25,874 nt of DNA from JAWUWD01 sp034112085 (GTDB lineage Bacteria > Bacteroidota > Bacteroidia > Cytophagales > Cyclobacteriaceae), in NCBI GenBank assembly GCA_034112085.1, contig JAWUWD010000130.1:1-25874 (forward strand). The letters run 5' to 3'. Positions 1 to 8,359 of the stretch are shown here, one piece after another. The notes beneath the pieces were generated by a model. The model did no database searches and had not been told where the DNA came from. It was given only the letters and a program-made list of their open reading frames with translations. The first letter of the stretch is position 1. Every line of letters begins with the position of its first letter. Made by a program: the position numbers and the translations under genes.

Positions 1-175
1 CTCTTTTATATATGATTTTCAAATCATTGGGTCTGGCATCTAAATAGTCATTGTAAGCCTCTATCGCCCTTTTATATTGCCCTTTATTGAAAAGCTTATC
101 TCCATCTCTTGATCGCTCGTCACTACAACTCACTAAAACCAACACTAGCAACAATAACCCAAATACCTTATGCAT
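1..175 (-). CDS. TPR lipoprotein, 3' end outside the window
   Basis: This gene starts with ATG at 175 and reads off the left edge, so only the first 58 residues are visible. The N-terminus is a short basic and hydrophobic signal peptide ending in a lipobox (LVSC), so the mature protein should be anchored by an N-terminal lipidated Cys. After a short spacer comes a tetratricopeptide-type helix pair (GDKLFNKGQYKRAIEAYNDY followed by LDARPND), the usual opening of a TPR repeat. The function cannot be told from this part; TPR lipoproteins usually serve as protein-protein scaffolds in the envelope. The upstream gene ends at 268, and a terminator-like hairpin lies only 22 bases before the ATG, so the gene is probably transcribed separately. 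Confidence 0.8.
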   Translation of the reverse strand, partial: MHKVFGLLLLVLVLVSCSDERSRDGDKLFNKGQYKRAIEAYNDYLDARPNDLKIIYKR

Positions 176-190
176 AACATTTTTTTGTAT

Positions 191-217
191 AAAAAAAGGC
201 AATGGTAAACCATTGCC
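191..217 (-). terminator. Rho-independent terminator after the terB-like gene
   Basis: Read on the minus strand, an 8-bp perfect stem (GGCAATGG / CCATTGCC, 198-217) with a 4-base loop is followed directly by seven T (197-191). It lies 50 bases past the stop codon of the TerB-like gene at 268-693. It also lies only 22 bases upstream of the ATG of the TPR lipoprotein, and a promoter-like box is upstream of it, so it could double as an attenuator of that gene. Confidence 0.75.
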
Positions 218-229
218 ATGAATTCTGCA

Positions 230-237
230 CAAAGTTA
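230..237 (-). promoter_or_regulatory. Candidate Bacteroidota -7 box (TAACTTTG)
   Basis: The minus strand has TAACTTTG, a full match to the Bacteroidota -7 consensus TAnnTTTG. The -33 region is weak: a TTTC lies 21 bases upstream and there is no clear TTTG. If used, transcription would start just before the hairpin at 198-217 and read into the TPR lipoprotein gene, putting the hairpin in its leader. An 8-base match with four fixed-T/G positions occurs by chance, so this is tentative. Confidence 0.35.
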
Positions 238-267
238 AGTAATTAACCTCATAATATTGAAACAATA

Positions 268-693
268 TTACGCATAGTCTTTAATCAATTCTATTTTCAC
301 ATTTTCCCAGTCTGCAGGAACAGGATCTCCATTCCTAAATAGCTCTAAGAGTTTGTCAACTAATGCATCCTTGTAACCAAACTTACTCACAACATCTTTA
401 CAAAAAGTAATCTCGCTATCATCCACTACCCCATCTGCATAAACCATTTGAAGTAAGTCAAATAGTTGATCCATCTTTTCATCATCCCTCTCAGGAACGT
501 ATAAGTTTATTTCTTTATTGGCCTCGATTATTTTAGCAACCTGTTTTTCTTTCAACCCATACTTCTCTCCTAGTCGATATATTAATGCCCTCTCGTCTTC
601 ATGCATAAATCCATCTGAATTGGCCAATGCGACAAGATTTTTAATATGCTTCTTTTTATAAGAAAGATACTGATGTTCAAAAAAACCAATCAT
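268..693 (-). CDS. TerB-like (tellurite-resistance-type) small protein A
   Basis: A 141-residue protein, all-helical in appearance, with no signal peptide or membrane segment, so presumably cytoplasmic. Two acidic repeats, DGFMHEDE (about residues 27-34) and DGVVDDSE (about 88-95), each sit between hydrophobic helices; this duplicated pattern is that of the TerB / DjlA-N helical domain family. TerB domains are thought to bind metal or act as adaptors near membranes, but the role of single-domain copies is not established, and tellurite resistance should not be assumed. The ATG at 693 is the natural start. It follows its paralogue (705-1067) by 11 bases and is the last gene of a likely fadD-terB-terB operon closed by the terminator at 191-217. 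Confidence 0.8.
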   Translation of the reverse strand: MIGFFEHQYLSYKKKHIKNLVALANSDGFMHEDERALIYRLGEKYGLKEKQVAKIIEANKEINLYVPERDDEKMDQLFDLLQMVYADGVVDDSEITFCKDVVSKFGYKDALVDKLLELFRNGDPVPADWENVKIELIKDYA

Positions 694-704
694 ATTTCAA
701 GTGT

Positions 705-1067
705 TTAAGATCTATTCCAAAGACGTTTAGTCAGGGCTATGACTTCATCTAAGTCTTCTTTTTTAAGTTCTAACCTTTCGGCTATATTCAAACAAAGTTG
801 ATATTCTTTATCCTCTATTGTCCCATCAGCCATGGACATGAATACTATATCGGCTAATTGTTCTTCTTTATCTTCTGCATCTTCTGGCACAACAAACTTA
901 AGCTTATCTGCATTCGCTATTGCTTCAGAGACCTCATCACTAGGCAATCCTAGCTCATCCGCTCGCTCTTCCAAAAACTCCCTTTCGTCATCATCTAAAA
1001 CTCCATCTACCATTGATACGGCAATCAGGTTTTTGAAATGATGCATACTTACTTCTCTTTCACTCAT
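705..1067 (-). CDS. TerB-like small protein B (paralogue)
   Basis: About 120 residues, highly acidic, with the same two-fold layout as its neighbour: HFKNLIAVSMVDGVLDDDE in the first half and ADIVFMSMADGTIEDKEYQL in the second. The DG-x-(I/V/L)-x-D-(D/K)-E repeats identify a TerB-type helical domain. It has no export signal. The frame is open to a GTG at 1085 (126 residues), but the ATG at 1067 is preferred because the homologous region begins soon after it; neither start has a good ribosome site. The gene lies 26-44 bases after fadD and 11 bases before the other TerB copy, which suggests tandem duplication inside one operon. The role is unknown; an adaptor or ion-binding role is only inferred from the family. 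Confidence 0.8.
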   Translation of the reverse strand: MSEREVSMHHFKNLIAVSMVDGVLDDDEREFLEERADELGLPSDEVSEAIANADKLKFVVPEDAEDKEEQLADIVFMSMADGTIEDKEYQLCLNIAERLELKKEDLDEVIALTKRLWNRS

Positions 1068-1111
1068 TCTCTTTGATTTACTCACTCTAAAATAGTGAAT
1101 TATTATTAATT

Positions 1112-2779
1112 CTACTTAGCGATTTCTTCTTCCTTAAGTACTCTCCTTAAGATTTTTCCAACATTAGATTTTGGAAGCTCTGTTCTAAACTCAACATGTC
1201 TTGGCTTTTTATAGCCAGTCAAGTGTTCTTCACAATACTTCTTTATTTCTGTTTCTGTGAGACTATCATCTGATTTGACAATAAATGCCTTCACAGCTTC
1301 AGTAGATTTATCATCAGCTACACCTATAACTGCAACCTCCAAGACCTTATCATGATCTATAATAACATTTTCCACCTCATTGGGATACACATTGAACCCA
1401 GATACACAGATCATATCCTTTTTCCGATCTACAATTTTAAAGAAACCATCTTCTGCCATCACACCGATATCACCAGTTTTGAACCAGCCTCCTTCGTGAA
1501 ACACTCCAGTATTATCCTTATTCCAGTACCCACTCATGACTTGAGGCCCACGCCCACATATCTCTCCAACTTCACCTTGAGGCAGTTGATTACCATCCTC
1601 ATCAAATATAGCAACCTCTGTACTTGGGGTGGGCAGCCCTATAGTTCCAATCTGCTCCGAATCATCCAGTGGATTACAACATAGTACGGGAGAAGTCTCA
1701 CTTAATCCATACCCTTCGCACATAGCAGATCCTGTAAGTTCCTTCCATTTTTTAGCGACAAAACCTTGCACTGCCATTCCTCCACCTACTGTAACCTTCA
1801 ATCGAGAGAAATCAACATTTTTGAATTCATTATTATTCATTAAACCGTTAAAGAGTGTATTTACTCCTGTCATGATTGTGAATTGATGCTTCTTCAGTTC
1901 AGCCACAAACCCTGGCATATCTCGCGGATTGGTTATTAAGACATTCTTAGCTCCAACATCATACATTAATATCCCATTGACACAAAGTGCGAAGATATGG
2001 TATAGTGGAATTGCGGTAACAATCACCTCATCTACTCCCAATTTTGGTTTGAACCAATTCTCAACTTGATTCGTATGACTGACAATGTTATTATGTGAAA
2101 GAACTGCCCCTTTTGACACTCCAGTTGTCCCCCCCGTATACTGTAAAAATGCTACATCATCACCTGTAATTGTTGGTCTTGTATAATTCAATTGTGCTCC
2201 CTTTTTTAAAACATCATTGAATTTGACTGCGGTAGGGAGATTGTATTGAGGCACCATTTTCTTAATATGCTTCACCACCATATTGACAAGCGTTCCTTTA
2301 AATCCTCCAAGGAGATCACCCAACTGAGTGACTATTACATGCTCTATTTTTGTCTTATGAATTATTGATTCAAGGCTACTGGCAAAATTAGCTATGATAA
2401 CAATAGATTTTACTTCCGCATCATTGAATTGATGCTCCATCTCTCTTGAAGTATAAAGTGGATTGGTATTTACTACGATGAGACCAGCTTTTGTAGCCCC
2501 TATCAATGCTACAGGGTACTGTAACATATTTGGCATTTGTAATGCTATTCTATCTCCTTTCACTAACCCACAGTGCTCTTGAAGGTATGCCGAAAAACAT
2601 GTCGATAACCTATCTAACTCTCCATAAGTAATTGATTTACCCATATTCTCAAAGGCTTCTTTATTCGCATAAGCCTTTGCTCCATTTTCAAATAATTCTA
2701 ATAGTGATTGGTATTTATTCGCTCCTATCTGAGCAGGTATATCTTTGGGGTAATTTTTCACCCATAAAAATTCTGACAT
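1112..2779 (-). CDS. fadD: Long-chain fatty acid-CoA ligase
   Basis: A 555-residue AMP-forming acyl-CoA synthetase, close to the usual FadD length. It activates free fatty acids with ATP and CoA for beta-oxidation or lipid synthesis, normally at the inner face of the membrane. Visible ANL-superfamily motifs in order: P-loop YTGGTTGVSKG (residues 214-224), GYGLSETSP (356-364), the TGD motif with the hinge region (435-437 and DRKKD 451-455), the FACS signature region around GWFKTGD, and the C-terminal catalytic lysine in NVGKILRR (K542). All key residues are present. The ATG at 2779 gives a normal N-terminus. It heads a probable minus-strand operon with two TerB-like genes; no other beta-oxidation genes are nearby. 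Other acyl-CoA synthetases of similar length are possible, but the overall pattern fits FadD best. Confidence 0.93.
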   Translation of the reverse strand: MSEFLWVKNYPKDIPAQIGANKYQSLLELFENGAKAYANKEAFENMGKSITYGELDRLSTCFSAYLQEHCGLVKGDRIALQMPNMLQYPVALIGATKAGLIVVNTNPLYTSREMEHQFNDAEVKSIVIIANFASSLESIIHKTKIEHVIVTQLGDLLGGFKGTLVNMVVKHIKKMVPQYNLPTAVKFNDVLKKGAQLNYTRPTITGDDVAFLQYTGGTTGVSKGAVLSHNNIVSHTNQVENWFKPKLGVDEVIVTAIPLYHIFALCVNGILMYDVGAKNVLITNPRDMPGFVAELKKHQFTIMTGVNTLFNGLMNNNEFKNVDFSRLKVTVGGGMAVQGFVAKKWKELTGSAMCEGYGLSETSPVLCCNPLDDSEQIGTIGLPTPSTEVAIFDEDGNQLPQGEVGEICGRGPQVMSGYWNKDNTGVFHEGGWFKTGDIGVMAEDGFFKIVDRKKDMICVSGFNVYPNEVENVIIDHDKVLEVAVIGVADDKSTEAVKAFIVKSDDSLTETEIKKYCEEHLTGYKKPRHVEFRTELPKSNVGKILRRVLKEEEIAK

Positions 2780-2866
2780 AAGTTTATAAATAGTTATTCA
2801 TCCCCAATATTGCGAAAAAAGTATACAATGCGTCACCTATTAAAGTAAAAAGGAGTTTTTGGACAT

Positions 2867-2891
2867 AAAAAAAGGGGCAAAAAGCCCCCTT
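2867..2891 (-). terminator. Rho-independent terminator after the FecR-like gene
   Basis: Read on the minus strand, GGGGC (2888-2884), a TTTTT loop and GCCCC (2878-2874) are followed by seven T (2873-2867). Adding a G-U pair and A-U pairs at the base extends the stem to about 8 bp. It lies about 22 bases after the stop of the FecR-like gene and separates that unit from fadD. Confidence 0.85.
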
Positions 2892-2912
2892 GTTCATTGA
2901 TCTACTTATCTC

Positions 2913-3806
2913 TTAGTTCAATCCATTTCTGAATAAGAATTCTTCATAAGCTTCGTTGAAACTTTCTACTCCTGGAGCCAACCTCTTTGCTTCTTCATAA
3001 TAGTATAGTGCGTCTAACAACAGTCTATTTTCCTCATAAAATCCAGCCAAGATATAGTTATTTAAAGCAGTTGTAGTTTCCACTTCTCCCATTAACTCAT
3101 TAAGGTTTTGCTGTACAAGCTCAGCCTTGTCACTAGGAAGCCTCTTGATAGCTACTTCTTCTGATTTCATATCTTCTTCACCTTTCACACCGATAGTTAC
3201 GATCAATGCGGCTTCGTTCATAAGTTTCTCATCTTTAAGATCCAATTTGAAATTTGTTTCAGAAGTTTCTGTCATCAACAATTCGTCACCGAACATATTG
3301 ACCACTTTAACTTCGTAAACCTTATCTCCTTCAATCTCTCCCCATTCCAACAATGCTTGATCATTGAAGACATCTACCGAAGTAGGCATGTAAATGTTGA
3401 TCCCTGCATTTACAGCCGCTCTATGAACCGCTCCAGTAGCACTCAATCTATTACTTTTTCCCTCTGCAGTCATTTTGCTCAACACAAAGTCAGCGTACTT
3501 ACTAGCTACGCTTGATCCTCCTGTGCTTATTTTAGATGCCAAGTCATTCACATTGTGATTTCCTGCGCTTTTCAATTCTAATGTCTTCCCAGAGTTGTGA
3601 ACTAACCCTAAATATGCATTGTCTGATATTTTCAATTCATCTCCTTCTTTCAAGGATGCTCCAGTTTTAAGTGGTTTCCACTCATTTCCTGACTTTACCT
3701 CATTGGCTCCTTTATTGGCCAATACCTTAAAAGTGTATCCCTGTCCAAATACCGTAGCGCCAACTAGTAGTAAAGAGAATGTTAATGTTGAAACTAATGA
3801 TTTCAT
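2913..3806 (-). CDS. Secreted FecR-domain-like protein with a C-terminal TPR-like tail
   Basis: A 297-residue protein with a type I signal peptide (hydrophobic to about residue 20, cleavage probably after VFGQ). Residues about 26-88 (KVLANKGANEVKSG, WKPLKTGASLKEGDELKI, LGLVHNSGKTLEL) show the short beta-strand and LKxGD pattern of the FecR/DUF4880-type periplasmic domain. The middle (about 140-222) looks like a second beta domain; about 225-297 is helical with a TPR-like segment (LLLDALYYYEEAKRLAPG). There is no membrane anchor, so it is periplasmic or outer-surface. It follows the CHASE2 gene by 48 bases and is closed by the terminator at 2867-2891, so the two are probably co-transcribed. 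FecR-type domains next to CHASE2 sensors are a known gene pairing; a joint role in envelope sensing is inferred. It does not resemble a classical FecR anti-sigma factor, as it lacks a transmembrane helix and cytoplasmic part. Confidence 0.75.
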   Translation of the reverse strand: MKSLVSTLTFSLLLVGATVFGQGYTFKVLANKGANEVKSGNEWKPLKTGASLKEGDELKISDNAYLGLVHNSGKTLELKSAGNHNVNDLASKISTGGSSVASKYADFVLSKMTAEGKSNRLSATGAVHRAAVNAGINIYMPTSVDVFNDQALLEWGEIEGDKVYEVKVVNMFGDELLMTETSETNFKLDLKDEKLMNEAALIVTIGVKGEEDMKSEEVAIKRLPSDKAELVQQNLNELMGEVETTTALNNYILAGFYEENRLLLDALYYYEEAKRLAPGVESFNEAYEEFLFRNGLN

Positions 3807-3854
3807 AGCCTTTTTGTTATTGTTTAATATTCTGTTGTGTGTCCGTTTGATTCT

Positions 3855-5192
3855 TTATCCAGATTTCATACCTAAGGTAAGCAGTTTTTTGATATTTTTT
3901 TCGCTAAATACGTTTTTTATAACCCCGAAGTAGATTTCCAGTAGATCCCCTACCAAAGCTATGCCAAAAAATGCAATTGCTAGTTCCATCTTAAAATTAT
4001 AAGCGCTAAACACATATATGACTCCTAATGTAAGTGCAATAATCTCTATTATTTGTATGAGTTTGGTAATCCCATCATACCACGCACCCATTCGATGATA
4101 TATAATCGAAAAGAAGAATACGTTAATAAATAAAAGAAGAATACCTAGAACTGCTTCAGTCACTTCACTAAAGCCTCCAATGTAGTCCTCATTAAGCACC
4201 ATTGAAGCGATATTAGCATGAATCACTGGACCATACATGTCAGGGTTGGCTCTTCCGGCTATTTTAGTATTGAGCGGAGTAAAAAACTTATCCTCCCATG
4301 AAGAACCTCCAAGTTGCTCCCCCATATAACCAAATAAGACTATCTTACCCTCAACCATTTCAGGGGCAAAATCTTCTTCTAAAACATGATTCCAATCCAA
4401 CACTTGAAATCGAGTATATTTATCTTGTTGCTCTCGCATTTCAAAACCGCCAGTAACTGAATTAAAGAAAAAAGGACGTAAAAATATATCTCCCCTGAAA
4501 TTAACCAATTCAAAATCCTTATCTCTTTCTATAAGTTTATCAATTTTCGTTGAATCAAATAATTGAGCCATCTTGGCACCGAAAGCTATATATTTTTCAT
4601 TTCCATTTATTAACATCCTTTGTGGTGGGAATTTTCTACATATTTTCACATCGTCTTGAAACTTGGCTTCGGTATCCAAATTGGCTATCGCTAAGTGAGT
4701 ATTCTGGAGAAATATAGAATCAGACTTATATAAAACATCATATATTTCCTCTCCTTTGGAGACTTCAAATAAAGAGTCAGACTGATCCACTTTAGCTACC
4801 ATGACTACCTCTGCTTGAGCATTCGCAAGGGCACTAGCTAAATTATAGGTTGCCAGTGTATCTCCACCAAAACCTTTGAAAAAACTATCCATTCCAATCA
4901 CTTTTGGCTTGTACTTATCTATTATCCTAATCTGTTCAGCTATACCACTTCGTGTAAGAGGCCCAAAATTAACTAAGACTATATTGTCATCTATGGATAC
5001 AGTATCACGTAAGTTAGAGAATACATGATCTGTAATCTCCATATCTTCTAAAGCTTCTCCTATTGCATCAAAACCATCTAAATTCACTATTTCGACAGCC
5101 TTTTGTAATCCAGCCATAAAGAATAGAACAAAGATAGTAGCTAATAAACTATCTAACCATATGTTAACTTTCCTACCATGTCCATCTTTCAT
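3855..5192 (-). CDS. CHASE2-domain membrane sensor protein lacking an output domain
   Basis: A 445-residue membrane protein. An N-terminal transmembrane segment (about 12-32) is followed by a long extracytoplasmic CHASE2 domain (about 45-335) with typical landmarks: IVLVNFG, the KPKVIGMDSFF strand-turn, the EGKIVLFGYMG strand, and the conserved end GPVIHANIASMVL. Three further membrane segments follow (about 345-365, 378-397, 401-422). Only about 23 residues remain on the cytoplasmic side. CHASE2 proteins normally carry a kinase, adenylate/guanylate cyclase or other effector after these segments; none is present here, and the stop codon is followed by a normal intergenic region. The signal would have to pass through a partner, perhaps the co-transcribed FecR-like protein or a cytoplasmic effector elsewhere. 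The ligand is unknown. ATG at 5192 chosen; the gene is divergent from meaB. Confidence 0.85.
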   Translation of the reverse strand: MKDGHGRKVNIWLDSLLATIFVLFFMAGLQKAVEIVNLDGFDAIGEALEDMEITDHVFSNLRDTVSIDDNIVLVNFGPLTRSGIAEQIRIIDKYKPKVIGMDSFFKGFGGDTLATYNLASALANAQAEVVMVAKVDQSDSLFEVSKGEEIYDVLYKSDSIFLQNTHLAIANLDTEAKFQDDVKICRKFPPQRMLINGNEKYIAFGAKMAQLFDSTKIDKLIERDKDFELVNFRGDIFLRPFFFNSVTGGFEMREQQDKYTRFQVLDWNHVLEEDFAPEMVEGKIVLFGYMGEQLGGSSWEDKFFTPLNTKIAGRANPDMYGPVIHANIASMVLNEDYIGGFSEVTEAVLGILLLFINVFFFSIIYHRMGAWYDGITKLIQIIEIIALTLGVIYVFSAYNFKMELAIAFFGIALVGDLLEIYFGVIKNVFSEKNIKKLLTLGMKSG

Positions 5193-5292
5193 TTGATATG
5201 ATTTTAATTCAATCGGGCTTCAAGTTAGCAAAATAATCAAAACTCCATAAAGGATTACTTTGTTAGTTATGGTCTTACTATTTTAGCATACA

Positions 5293-6291
5293 ATGGGTAA
5301 AAGAAAAAACAGGCTTACTGCCAACGAATATATCAGTGGGATCTTATCAGGAGACATAGTTACTCTTAGTAGGGCGATCACTCTTGTAGAAAGCAGTCTC
5401 CCTGATGACAACCTACTAGCACAACAAGTCATAGAGCAAATATTACCTAACACAGGCAATAGTATTAGGGTGGGAATCACTGGTGTGCCGGGAGTAGGTA
5501 AAAGCACTTTCATTGAGGCTATGGGACAGCAGATCACCGCTCAAAAGAAAAAATTAGCTGTACTTACTATTGATCCAAGTTCTCAGCGAACAAGTGGTAG
5601 TATAATGGGTGATAAAACACGGATGGATATTTTATCCAATGATCCATTAGCTTATATAAGACCTTCTGCGTCAGGCGACACTCTCGGTGGTGTTGCTAAT
5701 AAAACACGTGAGGCGATGTTGCTTTGTGAAGCAGCTGGATATGAGGTGATTTTCATTGAAACTGTGGGGGTAGGCCAGTCCGAAACAGCAGTAAAGGGAA
5801 TGGTGGACTTCTTTCTACTACTCATGCTTGCTGGTGCCGGAGATGAACTGCAGGGAATAAAAAAAGGAATCATGGAGATGGCGGATGGCATAGCCATCAC
5901 CAAAGCTGATCGAGAGAATATCAACCTTGCCAAGAACGCGCGTCTTGAATATCAAAATGCCTTACATCTATTTCCTCCTACAGATTCAGGATGGATTCCG
6001 CAAGTACTTACCTGTTCTTCATTAGAGCAAATGGGGCTATCTGAAGTTTGGAGTATGATCTCAAAACACAACAATCACCTTAAAGAAAAATCTCTACTAG
6101 AACCATTCAGAAAAACACAAAACATAGACTGGATGCACCAAATCATTGAAGAACAGTTAAAAAGAAATTTTTATAATAATGATAAAGTGAAAAGTAAAAT
6201 CAGCCAAATATCCGAAGATGTAGAGAACAGAGCTATCTCTCCAGTTAATGCAGCAAATGAGCTATTGAAGGATTTCACCAAAAATCTTTAA
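5293..6291 (+). CDS. meaB: Methylmalonyl-CoA mutase-associated GTPase (G3E family)
   Basis: A 332-residue GTPase of the MeaB/ArgK family, normal length. It protects and reactivates adenosylcobalamin-dependent methylmalonyl-CoA mutase by gating cofactor transfer. The G-domain motifs are complete: Walker A GVPGVGKST (residues 64-72), the IDPSS...GSIMGDKTRM stretch (about 93-111) and ETVGVGQSE (156-164), typical of the family, and the guanine-specificity motif TKAD (203-206). The C-terminal helical dimerisation arm is present. ATG at 5293 starts the protein; the SD signal is weak. The mutase genes are not in this window, so the link to propionate or branched-chain metabolism is from family knowledge. 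Its last four bases overlap the end of metG on the other strand, so no terminator lies between the two genes. Confidence 0.93.
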   Translation: MGKRKNRLTANEYISGILSGDIVTLSRAITLVESSLPDDNLLAQQVIEQILPNTGNSIRVGITGVPGVGKSTFIEAMGQQITAQKKKLAVLTIDPSSQRTSGSIMGDKTRMDILSNDPLAYIRPSASGDTLGGVANKTREAMLLCEAAGYEVIFIETVGVGQSETAVKGMVDFFLLLMLAGAGDELQGIKKGIMEMADGIAITKADRENINLAKNARLEYQNALHLFPPTDSGWIPQVLTCSSLEQMGLSEVWSMISKHNNHLKEKSLLEPFRKTQNIDWMHQIIEEQLKRNFYNNDKVKSKISQISEDVENRAISPVNAANELLKDFTKNL

Positions 6292-8333
6292 CTGATCATT
6301 GCTCCCGAACTCACCACTTCATTTGGCTGGATCAATCTTAGACTTCCATCTTTATCCTCTGCCATCAAGACCATTCCTTGAGATTCTATCCCCATCATCT
6401 TACGTGGTTTTAAGTTGACCAAAACGCAAACTTGTTGGTTAATAACATCCTCAGGCTGATAGTACTCAGCAATTCCACTTAGCACTGTTCTTTCGTCAAA
6501 TCCCGTATCTATGGTCAATTTCAGAAGCTTTTTAGATTTCTTAAGTTTCTCTGCTGCTATAACTGTACCAATACGCATATCCATTTTCATAAAATCGTCA
6601 AACTCGATTTCATCTTTAGATGGTGAAATTACTTGGTTTTCCATCTCATTTTGTTTTTTAGTGTCCTCTAATTTTTGGACTTGCGCAGCTACTAGCTCGT
6701 CTTCTATTTTCTCAAACAATAGTTCAGGAGAATTCATCTGATGTGGGCTATTCAGTAAATCGAGACCTCCTGCATCCTCCCAGTTTTCAACCTGGATATT
6801 GAGCATGCCTTGTAGTTTATCCATAGTGAATGGCAAGAATGGCCTTCCTAATACAGACAAATTAGCAGCCAGTTGTAAGCTAATATTCAAAATCGTTGCC
6901 ACTCTTTCAGGCGACTCTTTCATCAACTTCCAAGGTTCAGTATCAGCCAAATACTTATTTCCAACACGAGCCAAATCCATCAGATATGACAAGGCCTCTC
7001 TAAATCTGTATTTATCAATTGATTGGGCAATCTTAGTAGGATAATCACCAATTTTCCTGATTACTTCTTGATCAATATCAAGCAACTCTCCACGACTTGG
7101 CACCTGACTATCGTAATACTTCTTGGTCAAGACCAATGCTCTATTGATGAAATTGCCAAATACTGCTACCAGCTCATTATTATTTCTTGACTGAAAGTCC
7201 TTCCAAGTGAAGTCATTGTCCTTAGTCTCAGGAGCACTAGCGCACAATGCATATCTTAATACATCTTCCTTCCCTGGAAGTTCCTCCAAGTATTCATGAA
7301 GCCAAACTGCCCAGTTTCTTGAGGTTGATATTTTATCTCCTTCGAGGTTTAAAAATTCGTTGGCAGGTACGTTGTCAGGCAACACATAGCTTCCCTCCGC
7401 TTTGAGCATTGATGGGAAAATAATACAGTGAAATACAATATTGTCCTTTCCTATAAAGTGACCACGCTTAGTGTCATCTCCTTTCCAGGAATCTTCCCAG
7501 TTTTTCCCTTTGGCGGTTGCCCAATCTTTCGTTGCTGATATGTATCCTATAGGGGCATCAAACCACACATAAAGCACTTTTCCTTCTGCTTCTTCTAATG
7601 GGACTGGAACTCCCCAATCCAAATCTCTGGTCACCGCTCTAGGGTGTAATCCTTGATCTATCCATGATTTACATTGCCCATAAACATTTGATTTCCAATC
7701 CTTCTGATGGCCATCGACAATCCATTCTTTGAGCCAAGGCTCATATTTATCCAATGGCAAGTACCAGTGTTTTGTTGCTCTCTTTACAGGCGTCTCACCA
7801 GTCAATGCTGACTTAGGATCTTTAAGATCTGCAGGACTCAATGAAGATCCACATGACTCGCACTGATCGCCATAAGCTTGATCAAATGAGCAGTGAGGAC
7901 AAGTACCAATGATATATCTATCTGCTAGAAATTGTTCATTCTTTTCATCGTAAAACTGGTCCGATTCTTTAATTTCAAATTCTCCTTGATCATTCAGTTT
8001 AGTGAAAAATTCAGCCGCTGTTTTATGGTGCGTCTCGGAAGATGTCCTAGAATAAACATCAAAACTAACACCGAAATCTTCAAAAGATTTCTTAATGATA
8101 CCATGATATTTATCTACAATCTGCTGTGGTGTAACTCCTTCTTTCTTAGCTCTAATGGTGATTGGCACTCCATGTTCGTCAGACCCACAAACGAAAACCA
8201 CATCCTCACCCTTACTCCTCAAGTACCTGGCATAAATATCTGCTGGCACATAAACTCCTGCTAGGTGACCTATATGAACTGGACCATTGGCATATGGTAA
8301 TGCTGCAGTGATTGTGTGTTTCTTTTTAGACAT
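6288..8333 (-). CDS. metG: Methionyl-tRNA synthetase with C-terminal tRNA-binding domain
   Basis: A 681-residue class I synthetase that charges tRNA-Met with methionine. Features in order: the HIGH motif (residues 20-23) in a typical YANGPVHIGH context; a zinc knuckle with four Cys (145, 148, 158, 161) in the connective insert; the KMSKS loop as KISTS (334-338), a variant common in MetG of this type; the anticodon-binding helices; a linker; and a C-terminal EMAP/Trbp111-like tRNA-binding domain (about 575-681, beginning DDFMKMDMRIGTV) that also allows dimerisation. The length fits the long, two-domain MetG. ATG at 8333 with a candidate promoter just upstream (8360-8390). The gene appears monocistronic: the kinase gene upstream ends 118 bases away, and its own stop overlaps the meaB stop. 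Confidence 0.97.
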   Translation of the reverse strand: MSKKKHTITAALPYANGPVHIGHLAGVYVPADIYARYLRSKGEDVVFVCGSDEHGVPITIRAKKEGVTPQQIVDKYHGIIKKSFEDFGVSFDVYSRTSSETHHKTAAEFFTKLNDQGEFEIKESDQFYDEKNEQFLADRYIIGTCPHCSFDQAYGDQCESCGSSLSPADLKDPKSALTGETPVKRATKHWYLPLDKYEPWLKEWIVDGHQKDWKSNVYGQCKSWIDQGLHPRAVTRDLDWGVPVPLEEAEGKVLYVWFDAPIGYISATKDWATAKGKNWEDSWKGDDTKRGHFIGKDNIVFHCIIFPSMLKAEGSYVLPDNVPANEFLNLEGDKISTSRNWAVWLHEYLEELPGKEDVLRYALCASAPETKDNDFTWKDFQSRNNNELVAVFGNFINRALVLTKKYYDSQVPSRGELLDIDQEVIRKIGDYPTKIAQSIDKYRFREALSYLMDLARVGNKYLADTEPWKLMKESPERVATILNISLQLAANLSVLGRPFLPFTMDKLQGMLNIQVENWEDAGGLDLLNSPHQMNSPELLFEKIEDELVAAQVQKLEDTKKQNEMENQVISPSKDEIEFDDFMKMDMRIGTVIAAEKLKKSKKLLKLTIDTGFDERTVLSGIAEYYQPEDVINQQVCVLVNLKPRKMMGIESQGMVLMAEDKDGSLRLIQPNEVVSSGAMIS

Positions 8334-8359
8334 ATTTATTCTAATTCAAAAAATTCAAG

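Noticed and set aside
832..1041. Ser-rich open frame on the plus strand inside the TerB-like gene
   Set aside because: It is a low-complexity antisense shadow of an acidic coding sequence, with no start signal. The same holds for other plus-strand frames inside fadD, bioB, sppA and fabD.
268..1067. A tellurite-resistance operon
   Set aside because: Only TerB-type domains are present; terA, terC, terD or terZ partners are missing, so resistance is not supported.
7318..7332. KMSKS loop of MetG reads KISTS
   Set aside because: This variant is common in methionyl-tRNA synthetases of this lineage, and the rest of the enzyme is intact.
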